From Carposina sasakii (taxonomy: Eukaryota; Arthropoda; Insecta; Lepidoptera; Carposinidae), in contig CP053172.1 of the NCBI GenBank assembly GCA_014607495.2, positions 6,214,888 to 6,278,887 on the forward strand: a stretch of 64,000 bases of DNA, in the 5' to 3' direction. Within the stretch, counting starts at the first letter, position 1. Each line of letters opens with the position of its first letter. Positions 48,318 through 58,056 of this stretch are shown one piece after another. The notes under the pieces are model-generated. The model did not search any database and had not been told where the DNA came from. It was given only the letters and a program-made list of their open reading frames with translations. The position numbers were made by a program, and so were the translations under genes.

Positions 48318-48491
48318 TTAAACGTCATAGATAGCCTGTAGCCGAAATTCGGGCGTCTCCTCGAAGTAATAGGGCTTCAAATCGCTTGCCTCGAAACCGG
48401 CAAATGGCTCGGGAACATTGTCGCCGGACGCAACCTTAGCTTTGTGCTGAGAGTTTTCCATTTTCAGTTCGTGAAGCATAGCCCGCCAGAA
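48318..48491 (-). CDS. Trissin: Trissin coding exon 3 (C-terminal propeptide)
   Basis: The acceptor is caatttcag|TTC. It encodes 57 residues starting FWRAMLHELKMEN and ending AIYDV, then TAA. The open frame, phase 0 and codon bias support a real exon. The segment has no cysteine and no further dibasic site. Confidence 0.9.
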   Translation of the reverse strand, partial: FWRAMLHELKMENSQHKAKVASGDNVPEPFAGFEASDLKPYYFEETPEFRLQAIYDV

Positions 48492-51400
48492 CTGAAATTG
48501 ATATTGACAACTCTTGACTTGTCCAAAAAGTTTTGATATAAATAGGTAGAATAAAATAATTTCATCATCATCGTTCTTAGTTATGTTTTTAGTTTAGTTT
48601 TTTATTGTTTAAAAATTAAAATTGTTTAAGTATGTAATTTTAATTTAAGTACGTTAATTTGTTTTGTTATATTTTAGACAAAACAAAACTTCACCTAGCA
48701 CCCGTGTCACGTTTGTGAATCCTACAATACAGGTTCTCCTAGTGTAGGATTCGCAGTAAAAACTAAATATTATTGATTTTTTTTGACGTGAAACGTCTTT
48801 AAAATCGCGCCGAAACATACGGGTACCAGGTTTAAAAACTGGACCGTAACGAAAAGGTCTATATCATCGTACCTTAATAATTAAATTTCACTTATATAGT
48901 CAGCTCGCTGTTATGACATTGAGTTCGTGTCGGGGTCAAGCGGGGCGGCGGGGGAGGGATACTGCGATAACTGTGCGAAACCGGCGCTCACGCTTGTTTC
49001 TATTCAGTGTAACTCGTGACTCCGACTTTATAGCGTGGTGATTCTTTCGTGTGTTTGTCAAGTTTTTTTATTAAAATACTTAAAACAGCGTCCATCTTGT
49101 TTTCATTTCAATCTTTTACTTTAAAAGCGATTCGCTAACATAGACGTTTCACGTTAAAACCAACGGCCGTGTGCCCCGACACAGCCCCACCCGCTTTTTT
49201 TTTTGAAATATAGCTTTTTTTACTTTTATTTGAGAAGTCCACTACTGAACATAGGCCCCCCCGATTTAAACAATTTACTCGTAGAAAAATGTCTTTCTGT
49301 CACATTCACGCAACGATAGTGGAACGATATATCCATAGACTTCCTATGCCGTTTTCGTCTCTTGTATGCTGTAAGGGCTTAGATTATTCTAAGGGTGTCC
49401 CCTATCACAGATACTGTAGTCAGACCATTATCCTAAGTCTATGAGTCATACACATAGTAACTAGCGACATCATCCAAAAGGAACTATTTGGTGAAACTCA
49501 CACCACCTTTTTAGGCAACCTTATAGCCAGATGGCACTTTTGGAGGTAGAAAAGGTAATCACGGCTGGCAACACTCGTTTTTATGCGGGTATTAACAAAG
49601 AAAATTGGAGGGTAGTTGTAAAAGAAGTTGATGCTGGTTGCTCGGTGGGAGAAGACGTATATTGAATTTGTAGTGTTTGAATAAATTGTGCATGTGGATT
49701 GGATCGGTAAGTAGATAGAACATGCGTGTCCGTAAGAAAATCTTGAAGTGTTATCGTAAGCGCATATTTAACTAATAGGTGATTAGTATGCCGAATAATT
49801 TGAATCTGGACGCGTTCAAGTTGAAAGTGAAAATTGCTTTTTACCTTTTGCTACGGGTGCGTGTGAAATACATCAATCATATTCATTGGTCCATTTTAAG
49901 TAACTTGCAAAAGAAAGCCAAAGCAATGCGATCCTGAAAATTGTGAATGCGTGGTGTCCTCCTACTCGCCCCGTGCACTCACTTTCACATGTTTCGTGAT
50001 CGCAATGCTTTGGCTTTGGCTACACGATCAGCTTACGGTGTACATTACCTTCCCGCCTCTTGGTGACTCTTCAGCCGCTCCAGGAGTCCTCTTCTTGAGG
50101 TAGTTGAAGCAGCAGGAGCGGAAATGTCTCGTGCCGCACGCCGACACGCATTCATTGCCGCACGAGTCGCAGGACAAGTCGGCTGCCCACAATGTGCTGC
50201 CTGTAGGTAATTAAGTACATACATTAATAAGCAGATACGTACGTTTTGTATAAGGACGATGTATAATGAAAATGGATTCGCCGGTGATTAGCTCTGGCAA
50301 TTTGTCGAATTTTTTTTGGTAAAGTTTAGGATTGACATAGGATTATGTTAAAAATTGGGGTATAATGCATGAATTTTTTTATTTCATTTTTATTATCATA
50401 TTTAGATTCTACGTAAAAAATGAATAAACTTTGCCTTTGGAATAGTATATCTGAGTTTAACCGTTTTGGATTAACAGCGATTTAAAAATACGAGCCGGCA
50501 AAATGGTTTTGAAACGCTCCGTTTGCTCTATACTAAAATGGCATAAACTTTGACGTCATAGCACACAACAGTCTTCAAATTAGTATGGGAAAAAATGCTA
50601 TCTAATTTTATAAACGTAATATAACATTTTTGTGTATACTTGTCAATAAAAATTGTTTATTAACTTGTCAATAAAAATTGTTTATTAATAAGTACAGATA
50701 TTAATAAAGTATTAATTAAATTAATGACATAATTCAAAATATGGGTAAAATTTTATGTTTATAGTACTCCTTTTATGTTGTACTTCATTTTTTATCTTTC
50801 AATTTTTTAAACTTTTAAACACCTGTATCTTTGGTATTTACTAACCGATTTATGTTATTTTGGCACTGTTCGGTTTGTATTTATAATACCAAAACACCTC
50901 CATGAACAGACGTGCCGCTTGCGACACTTTCTGGCTACTCATAAAAGAATTAAGTGCCCTGTTCACCCGATTCCCAGCATTCACTCTCCTTACAATATTT
51001 TTGCCTTGCTTACCATCTCCTGTAAACAAACTTTGTCACTTGCTCCCAGTTTACATCGATCATCGTAATAAAAAATCATAATAAATTATTTTTTTAAAGT
51101 ATTTTCAAATGTGATATTATCCGCTGATTATTATTATTATAACATGAAATGAAACCTTTTGAAGATTATTCACTTAAAGTATGATATTCCCTCAGAAACA
51201 TTTACTTTTCAGGATTTTTTTTGCATTTTAGCACGTCTTGTCTATACCTACCGTTGTCATAGATGAACTAAATCTTGTGATCTGCGCTTGACAGTTTTGA
51301 GCATATCACGGACGTTCCGTATATTGAGAGCTGACCCTATATCTAGTAATAATTCATCTAAGCTTGCTCCGATCTTTCTTCGCCAATCATTATTCTGCAA

Positions 51401-53292
51401 TCCGCCATTACCTCATCCTTTTCAAAAACCATCACTACTTCTTACATTCATCTTCATCCCTTTACTTGTTTATTATATATTTACATTTCTTTTAATATAT
51501 TTACTTTATTACGATGTAGGTACCCAACGATATAATTAGTGGCCACCAGTGCCACTAAATAGGTAGGTAATCTTTACTCTCAGCAAATGCATAAACCTAG
51601 ATTCAATTAAAAATCACGAACTCACCAGGCCGTTTTGCTTTTTTTTTGCTGCAGTTGGCATTTTAAATGCTTAGCACTATTTTTTATTATTACCTACCGC
51701 CATCTAGTAGCAACTAGATGAACAACATGGCTAGCGCCATCTAATGGCAACTTTTAGTACTAATTTTATTTCTTACTGCCATCTAGTATCAGGTAGGAGA
51801 ATAATTGAGCAACGCCATCTACATGCACTTTTATTAACTAATTATTAACACCATCTAGTAGCGAGTAGATGAATCATCATGTTGACGAGTGCCACCTTGT
51901 GGCTATATTTTGTACCAATTGTTACTGCTGCCATCTAGTGACACTACGACGAATCATATTTATTTCCGCCATCTAGTGCCGAGTAGACGAAGCTTATTGA
52001 CTATCGCCATCTAGTTGCCGTTTTTGGTACTAAATTTAGAAGTAACACCATCTATTAGCAAATAGATGAACTAATTGGCTATGCTACCAGCATCCAGTTT
52101 CGAATTCAGGTTTTGAGAATATTTTATTCACTAATCAACTTTCAATTTTATTTTATTGCCTGTGCTGATGCGGGGCTCCACCAGAATACATTCGCAACTT
52201 TTCGTTTATGAACTTGTAGTTTTGGCTACCCCATTTCCCTGTGAAATATGTAGGTATGTATGTCGTATGTAACCTCAACTTTCAATAGTTAGAATACCAA
52301 GCCAAAATATGTATAGGTACCAGCCAGCACCTTCCAGCGAAGAAATACTGACAAGAATACTTTATTTAAAGAAAGCGGATGTTACTCGTAGTATATGCGG
52401 TTATAGAGGAAGAGGTAAGCTTAAGAAGTATTGGGTATCCTGTATGCGAGCATCATTTGCGGCTAAGGCCATTTGGCGTGAGTAACAAGATGACGGATGA
52501 TAGAGTTGAGTAGAATAAAATACCTTGATACATAGGTATTGCTCTAACAAACCCCAAGTGAATGAGAAAAGGCAAAATTTTGAACAAAATAAAATACTTA
52601 TATAAGACCCAGCTTTGTAACATAATTTATAGTAGTGACCGCTCAGTGTACAAAATTTTGTACTTATTCTTTTAGCTTCTGTAAATTCATCCTGTGTACG
52701 TTGGGATGCTCTCGGACCAGGGTCCACTGGAGCGTACACCCCAACGACAAACAAGCGTACCATATCCACTTTCATTCTAACCCAAATCAGTCTTGGGCTC
52801 ACGCATTCAAATTCATTCAAACATTCTGCCATCCTGGCGGAGAGTATAATAAATTAATTTGTGCATAAATAAATATATATATATATATATATATATATCA
52901 GATTCCTCATTTTCTCGATGTAAAGAATTTCGAACAAAACGAAAAAAAACATGCCAACTACTAGGTAGTTCAGCTTAACGAGCTTATTTCTTATTCATGG
53001 TAATACCTACTTTTGCCCATGTAGGGACCTAACCAAGTGTACTTTCGTACCTAAGTACACGTTAGGTACCTTCATATTACGAGAAGAACAAAAGTGGAAT
53101 ATAATAAGTCAAAGTTTCTTATTTTCAAGTCGGTTTAAAATAAAGAAACTACAATTAATTAAAGTTACATTCGATTACACTAAATTCCGCTAATCCTGCA
53201 TCCCTAAAACTAACGGTGATAAATAAAACCGAATAATTTTAAAATCGCTTACCAATGAACATGAGCGACACTATAGCAGTAATTTTGAACAT
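48318..53292 (-). CDS. Trissin: Trissin neuropeptide precursor, 3 coding exons
   Basis: CDS on the minus strand joins 53292-53253, 50200-50049 and 48491-48318: 366 nt, 121 residues. Both introns are GT-AG with consistent phases (1, 0). Residues 1-20 form a signal peptide (MFKITAIVSLMFIGSTLWAA). Residues 21-48 are the mature peptide, DLSCDSCGNECVSACG... ending CCFNYL, followed by KKR for prohormone cleavage. The six cysteines follow C-x2-C-x3-C-x3-C-x7-C-C, the trissin pattern with three disulfides. The 70-residue C-terminal propeptide ends ...RLQAIYDV. Trissin is a secreted ligand of a GPCR in insects (family knowledge). Intron 1 (3 kb) holds a CTCF-like motif array; intron 2 holds a TIR element. 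It converges on CCAP. Homology was recognised by eye; the cysteine pattern makes alternatives unlikely. Confidence 0.96.
48781..49159. mobile_element. 379-bp TIR element in trissin intron 2
   Basis: Inverted ends TTTT[G/A]ACGTGAAACGTCT, 18 of 20 matched. The centre is GC-rich with gggtcaagcggggcggcgg. Confidence 0.65.
50049..50200 (-). CDS. Trissin: Trissin coding exon 2 (mature cysteine-rich peptide)
   Basis: The acceptor is acctacag|GC and the donor GGGAAG|gtaatg. It encodes the rest of the signal peptide, the six-cysteine peptide, the KKR site and an Ala/Glu/Gly-rich linker ending PRGGK at phase 0. Confidence 0.95.
50641..50688. repeat. 24-bp perfect tandem duplication in trissin intron 1
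   Basis: ttgtcaataaaaattgttta(ttaa) occurs twice in a row. Confidence 0.7.
51697..52085. repeat. Ten-unit tandem array of GCCATCTAGT motifs in trissin intron 1
   Basis: Units start at about 51699, 51736, 51778, 51814, 51850, 51891, 51930, 51968, 52006 and 52048, spaced 36-42 bp. Two alternating unit types give a higher-order period near 78 bp. The shared core GCCATCTAGTGG/A fits the CTCF consensus read on this strand (SYGCCMYCTRSTGG). One lone related unit is at 2757. No coding sequence. Confidence 0.75.
52866..52898. repeat. (TA)n microsatellite
   Basis: About 15 TA units in trissin intron 1. Confidence 0.85.
53253..53292 (-). CDS. Trissin: Trissin coding exon 1 (start of signal peptide)
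   Basis: Thirteen codons, MFKITAIVSLMFI, plus one G before the donor G|gtaagcg. The exon is too short for ORF detection. It was placed by phase match to exon 2 and by the TATA box about 100 bp upstream. Confidence 0.9.
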
Positions 53293-53361
53293 TTTGACTA
53301 TTTATTCTAATAAAATATACTATCACAACAGAAACTAGACGATACAGTGAGCGATGGTTAT

Positions 53362-53398
53362 GGAATGAGGCTACATCGTCCATCATCCCCCTTTTATA
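53362..53398 (-). promoter_or_regulatory. Core promoter of trissin (TATA box and likely start)
   Basis: On the minus strand TATAAAAG (plus-strand 53391-53398) is followed about 25-30 nt later by a TCATTCC initiator-like site (53362-53368). Both lie 70-105 bp upstream of the trissin ATG with no intervening splice signal. Confidence 0.6.
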
Positions 53399-53882
53399 TG
53401 AAACCAGCCTTGCGTAGGTGCGTCGCGACTCCCATAATGTTTTTTTTTTGCAATTTTATTCAAACTAAAAAGGAAACGCATTTTGGCGAAATAACTAGAA
53501 AATAATGTGAAATAGGTCTTTCCTTGAGCGGTAGTCTAGGTTGTGAAGACTATACACTCACATATTAATGTAGTAAGGTACCTAGGTACATGTAGAGCTT
53601 TTAATTTAAACATAACGGTCGTTGGCTTTGTTTTACTAAGACAATGGTGCGTTGGTGAAGGAAATTTTACATGTCGGCTCCAAAAAGAATTATTTATATC
53701 AGCACCGCTATTTTAGGAAACCATAGCTTACTTAGTATGTGGCCGGTGGTAGAGGTAGAGTCCGAGAATAAAATGACTCCTAATATCCCTGGATTTCGGA
53801 ACTAATTCCTTTTGTATGCAGTAACACAGATAATGTCGTCACGCACATAGTAACTAGCGCCATCATTCAATGGAACTATATA

Positions 53883-54082
53883 CAGAGTGTAACAAAAGGG
53901 GTATGTTAAGCGAGAAGCTATGTAAGTAGACCACTAAAAGGAACCTATCTACAAAATTTTAGACTCGAAATCTCATGTTTAATTTCCCAGATAGTATGGA
54001 GAATTCCCAAACAACAATAGGTTCTTTATAATGGTCTATTTACATAGCTTTTCGCTTAACATACCCTTTCTATTACACCCTG
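53883..54082. mobile_element. MITE family 1 copy with central deletion
   Basis: Both TIRs are present (cagagtgtaac / ttacaccctg). Only 200 bp long; the centre is reduced. Confidence 0.78.
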
Positions 54083-54194
54083 TATACGCGTATGGTTAAA
54101 CGCACTCTACATAAGTAATTATAAGATTTATTGTACATCATCATTATCGATTATCGATTTTTATCAAGGTAAGTAAATAATAAGAGTAGGTATA

Positions 54195-54454
54195 CAGGGT
54201 GTAACAGAAAGGGTATGTTAAGCAAAAAGCTATGTAAATAGCCCACTATAGAGATCCTATTTCCAAAATTTGAGACTCGAAATCATATTTTTATTTTTCA
54301 AGGTTGTACTGACATTCCTGAGTTGTTTCGGAATTCTTCATACTATCTGGAAAAATATAAATGTGAATTTGAGTCTGAAATTTTGTGGATAGGTTCTCTA
54401 CAGTGGGCTATTTACATAGCTTTTCGCTTAACATACCCTTTCTGTTACACCCTG
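54195..54454. mobile_element. MITE family 1 copy
   Basis: Complete, TA-flanked, 113 bp from the previous copy and in the trissin upstream region. Confidence 0.85.
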
Positions 54455-54867
54455 TATATGCCTTGTTAAAGGTAAAATTAGTACGTAGGGAAATACATAC
54501 TTACTTCTTTTTAAGTGCATTATATGGTACAGAAGTAAATAGGTCATAATAGGTATAAATAGCTAAAAAATAATTATATTATGTACACGAACTGTACCGT
54601 ATCGATCTATTTACATAGAAAAAGTTGATAAAGTATCTAAATTAAAATTAATATTGGTTCGTAAAGTTTTCTGATAAAAATGCAAAATCGACGCTCTGAG
54701 GTAACACGTGGTAAGCTTACCAATGATGCTTACCCTTTACCCTACCAGTTTCCAAATTATTTCTATAAATAAATGAATATTGCCTCGTGGATAAGCATCC
54801 AGTACTGTACTGCTTACTGTAAGTAGGTATGAATATGCAGGTTACTTAATGTACCCAGGTTTACTGT
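54455..54867. other. Upstream of trissin, nothing recognised
   Basis: No gene signal. Confidence 0.4.
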
Positions 54868-55130
54868 CTATTGCAGTCCACTGATGTACCTACGTAGGCC
54901 TCCTCCAGGGCACGCACGCTACTACCATAGGGGGCTTCATAGTCACCACGCTGGGCAGGCGGGTTGGTGAATGGTGACTGCAGTGTGGTTTTCGCCTTTT
55001 CGGACTATGTGGTCAACACGGAAGGCGCTGCTGCTGCTTCCCTCCCGGAAACATTTATTTGCCTCTTACGATACCTACCCACGGACAGACATGGAGTGGT
55101 TCTTTGTCTGCCGACACCACACGGGAAGTC
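54868..55130 (-). mobile_element. Non-LTR retroelement tail
   Basis: ctattgcagtccactgatg ... caccacgctgggcaggcggg ... acggacagacatgg; upstream of trissin. Confidence 0.65.
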
Positions 55131-55736
55131 CTATCTGCTAGTTAGGTATACCATATTTATTAGGGATTTATCTGCTTTAACTGTGTTATATATTTATGTT
55201 TTTTTACATCTCAATAATAATAGGTAGGTATATCAGATCAGCAGACAAAGAGAGTAACTCAATACATCGCATGTATACTTTAGTGAGAGACATCTCATGT
55301 AAGCAAGTACGTAAATAAATGTAGCCGAGTAGGTATCGCCTGTTTGCACTTTATTTTTGTATTCTCTACGAACGTATACATACGAGTATACGTAGGTAGC
55401 TAGAGTGGATAATGTAGGCTGGTCGTAGTCTATATTATGATATTATGAGGTACGCTTAGTCCTTCCTATTAAACGTTTTTATAGCCGCTGGACCCGAATA
55501 TAAAATATAAAAATTATAAAATACGTCAAAGATATTCCTTTCCACGTAAGTAATAAAAAAAAACGAAAGAACCAAAATATGTACATCCTTAGAAAATATT
55601 TTATGTTCTTCAATAGTATTCATTCCATAATAATATTATGACCAAACATGATCTAATATGATGACCTAATATTGATCTAATATTATGACCAAATATGATC
55701 CATAACATTTTGACAAAATGGCGTCCAGTGGTCGCC

Positions 55737-55945
55737 ATATTGGATTTTCACTATGGGTGCGCCCACCACCGGGCCCTACACCCTCCCTGCGAAAACAGGC
55801 ACTTGCACTAACTACAATCGCCACGAGAAACCAGACCCGAGTCAGTGGAGGGTGTAGGGCCCGGTGGTGGGCGCACCCATAGTGAATGTTTGAACTTCCG
55901 AATTGTAACGCCTAATACAATTTCATTTATATTGGATTTTCACTA
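55737..55945. mobile_element. Snap-back (twin-primed) retroposon with 17-bp target duplication
   Basis: atattggattttcacta occurs at 55737-55753 and 55929-55945. The 175-bp insert has a left arm that is the exact reverse complement of part of its right half (about 33 bp, plus the ttcacta of the duplication). The single-orientation relative of this sequence is at 18375-18560. Confidence 0.82.
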
Positions 55946-56147
55946 ACGTCATGTCTTTAGTGACACTCGCCGGACTAAGAGGAATCGATTGACGTATGAA
56001 TCATAAAAATCGGCCTAGGCGTTTGGTCTGTGTAGTGCTTCAAAGGAACATACAAACATACATAGGCTGTTAAACACAATACCACTCCTTTGCGTCGCGC
56101 AGTCGGGTAAAAAAAACTGTTGCTGACAGAGGTGCTTTTATTAGAGA

Positions 56148-56590
56148 AAGTGGACGCCCGCGACTCCGTCCGCATGGACTACGGAAAAGACAAAATGTCG
56201 AAATTACCTGGGATAAAAAGTAGCCTATGTTAAGTGGGACCTGTGACAATATATTCCTGATAGCAGCAGCCCACGACTTCGTCCGCGTGAGGGGGCGTTG
56301 TACCCGTGCGAAGCCGGGCAGGTTGTTGTATAGACTGTACCCTTCCTTGGTAAATGGGCTATCTAACACTGAAAGAATTTTTCAAATCAGACCAGTAGTT
56401 CCTGAGATTAGCGCGTTCAAACAAACAAACAAACAAACAAACAAACTCTTCAGCTTTATAATATTATTAGTAATATTAGTAATTAGTATAGATAAATGCA
56501 TCCAAATTAGTCCAGCCGTTTCTGAGATTAGCGTGCACAAACATCGATTCGTTACAATTTTATTATGTGTACAATATAGAATAGAAGATA
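56148..56590 (-). mobile_element. Two joined Lep1-like fragments
   Basis: gacgcccgcgactccgtccg (56152) and cccacgacttcgtccgcgtg (56270) are two different 3' ends in the same orientation. A (CAAA)n run is at 56420-56444. Confidence 0.65.
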
Positions 56591-56860
56591 AGCATGCCTC
56601 TGCGTGTATTATTATTCTTTACCTGAGTATATAAACCGGTGATGTCTACCTATTTTTAATCTAGGAAGATCAGACTTTTTAATAGGTAGTCGTATGCCTA
56701 TGTATGTTCGTTCGTTTTTGGGTCTATGGTTTGGGAAAGAACTAGCTAAATGCAGAGACTAGGTGAGGTTTTAGCTGAAATGCAGGCTAAAATGATTGCT
56801 GTAGTTGGCTACCATAGGAAAATAATAAAAAAAAACAAATGTTAAATCTATTTCGTTCAT

Positions 56861-56866
56861 TTTATT
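56861..56866 (-). terminator. Distal poly(A) signal for ATP6AP1
   Basis: AATAAA on the minus strand about 975 bp past the stop, at the end of an AT-rich repeat-free stretch (56880-57837) that looks like 3'UTR. A nearer AATAAA is at 57666-57671. Confidence 0.45.
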
Positions 56867-57837
56867 TCTCAAGATAGGCACATCTTTGGTAATATATAAT
56901 ACTCTCTTATGTACATATTATATACCACATTTTAATAACTGCACTTTCAAGGTATATTTTTGAGACAAATCTACAATTCTCGTGATTTATATTATCGCTT
57001 ATGGTAACATTGGAACAAGCTTATAGTCTTCAAAGTATTTACTCTTAAAATATAATGTAAAAAGCGTCAAAACGATTCTATATCAATAAAATATTTACCT
57101 GAGCGTATAACATCGTTTATAACGAATAACTATTATAGTACATCTAGGAACCAGTGTTACCAGAAAAAAAGAACTACCAAAAAAATGGCGAATATTACAA
57201 AAAGAAAACACTAGGCGCGCTATAATTAAAAAATATACCAAAAATAAATACCTACTTATTCGAAAAAAAAATACCATGATCGCATTTACAACAAAAACTG
57301 AACTCGAAAAAAATATGAACTTATCTACTACGAAAATTACGGGGATTATATATTTTTGTAATAAATACTACTTTTTAGTTACACTTTAGTAGTAAATGTT
57401 TAGAATTTAGTACAGATTCACATCGATTTTAACATAATTTTTTGTATCTTAACACACACACAAATAAGTTTAGATTCAATTTAATAAATCAGGGGTTAAA
57501 AATGCACACAAAAAGACTTAGGTAACGTTATTGAGCGTAAAAGCGGGTACTCGTACAGTCGTTACGAGTGGAAACAGATGTCAATACACAACCATCCACT
57601 TTTACACAGATTTTTGATCACTGTATTGTAACATACTCTGTAACATTTATCTAGTAACCAGTAGGTTTATTATAAATCTTTTTACGCGCCGTAAGCCTAT
57701 CGATTCGCAAGTGAAATCTGTGAGATATAAGTGTGAACAGCGTTACGGACTATCGAGTGGTTCACGCTTGCCTCGCCGCTTAATATTACCCATGAGTCTG
57801 TACCAAAATCAAAAACATTTCCATACCAAATCGAATC
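56867..57837 (-). other. Probable ATP6AP1 3'UTR
   Basis: AT-rich DNA with no recognisable repeat. It contains a proximal AATAAA at 57666-57671 and ends at the distal one. No ORF of interest. Confidence 0.45.
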
Positions 57838-58056
57838 TTACTCCCCAGCGTTGATAGTGATAGTTTTGCCCTTGGGGTCATCAAAGCGGTCCATAGAACG
57901 GATGTCAAACATCATCATGATGCCGTAGAAAGTGATGGAAAGGAGAATGAACACCACGAACAGGCAAGCCCAGATTGGTGCGGTGAAGTATCCGTTGCAG
58001 TCAAAGCTGTCTCCAAACTGCTGGGAAGCGTTTGTGCTTGTGAAGAATGGTTGCAC
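57838..58056 (-). CDS. ATP6AP1: ATP6AP1 coding exon 3 (membrane anchor and cytosolic tail)
   Basis: The acceptor is cgtttttcag|GTG. It encodes 72 residues starting VQPFFTSTNASQQFGDSFDC, then the single membrane helix and the conserved RSMDRFDDPKG tail, ending NAGE and TAA. Confidence 0.96.
   Translation of the reverse strand: MQPFFTSTNASQQFGDSFDCNGYFTAPIWACLFVVFILLSITFYGIMMMFDIRSMDRFDDPKGKTITINAGE

Noticed and set aside
51697..52085. CRISPR-like spacing of short repeats
   Set aside because: Repeats are degenerate, in a eukaryotic intron, with no leader or cas genes; a minisatellite/CTCF-like array fits better.
52401..52832. 143-residue minus-strand frame in trissin intron 1
   Set aside because: The stretch near WVRMKVDMVRLFVVGVYAPV resembles a LINE endonuclease scrap, but it is too short and unflanked to call; not a host exon.
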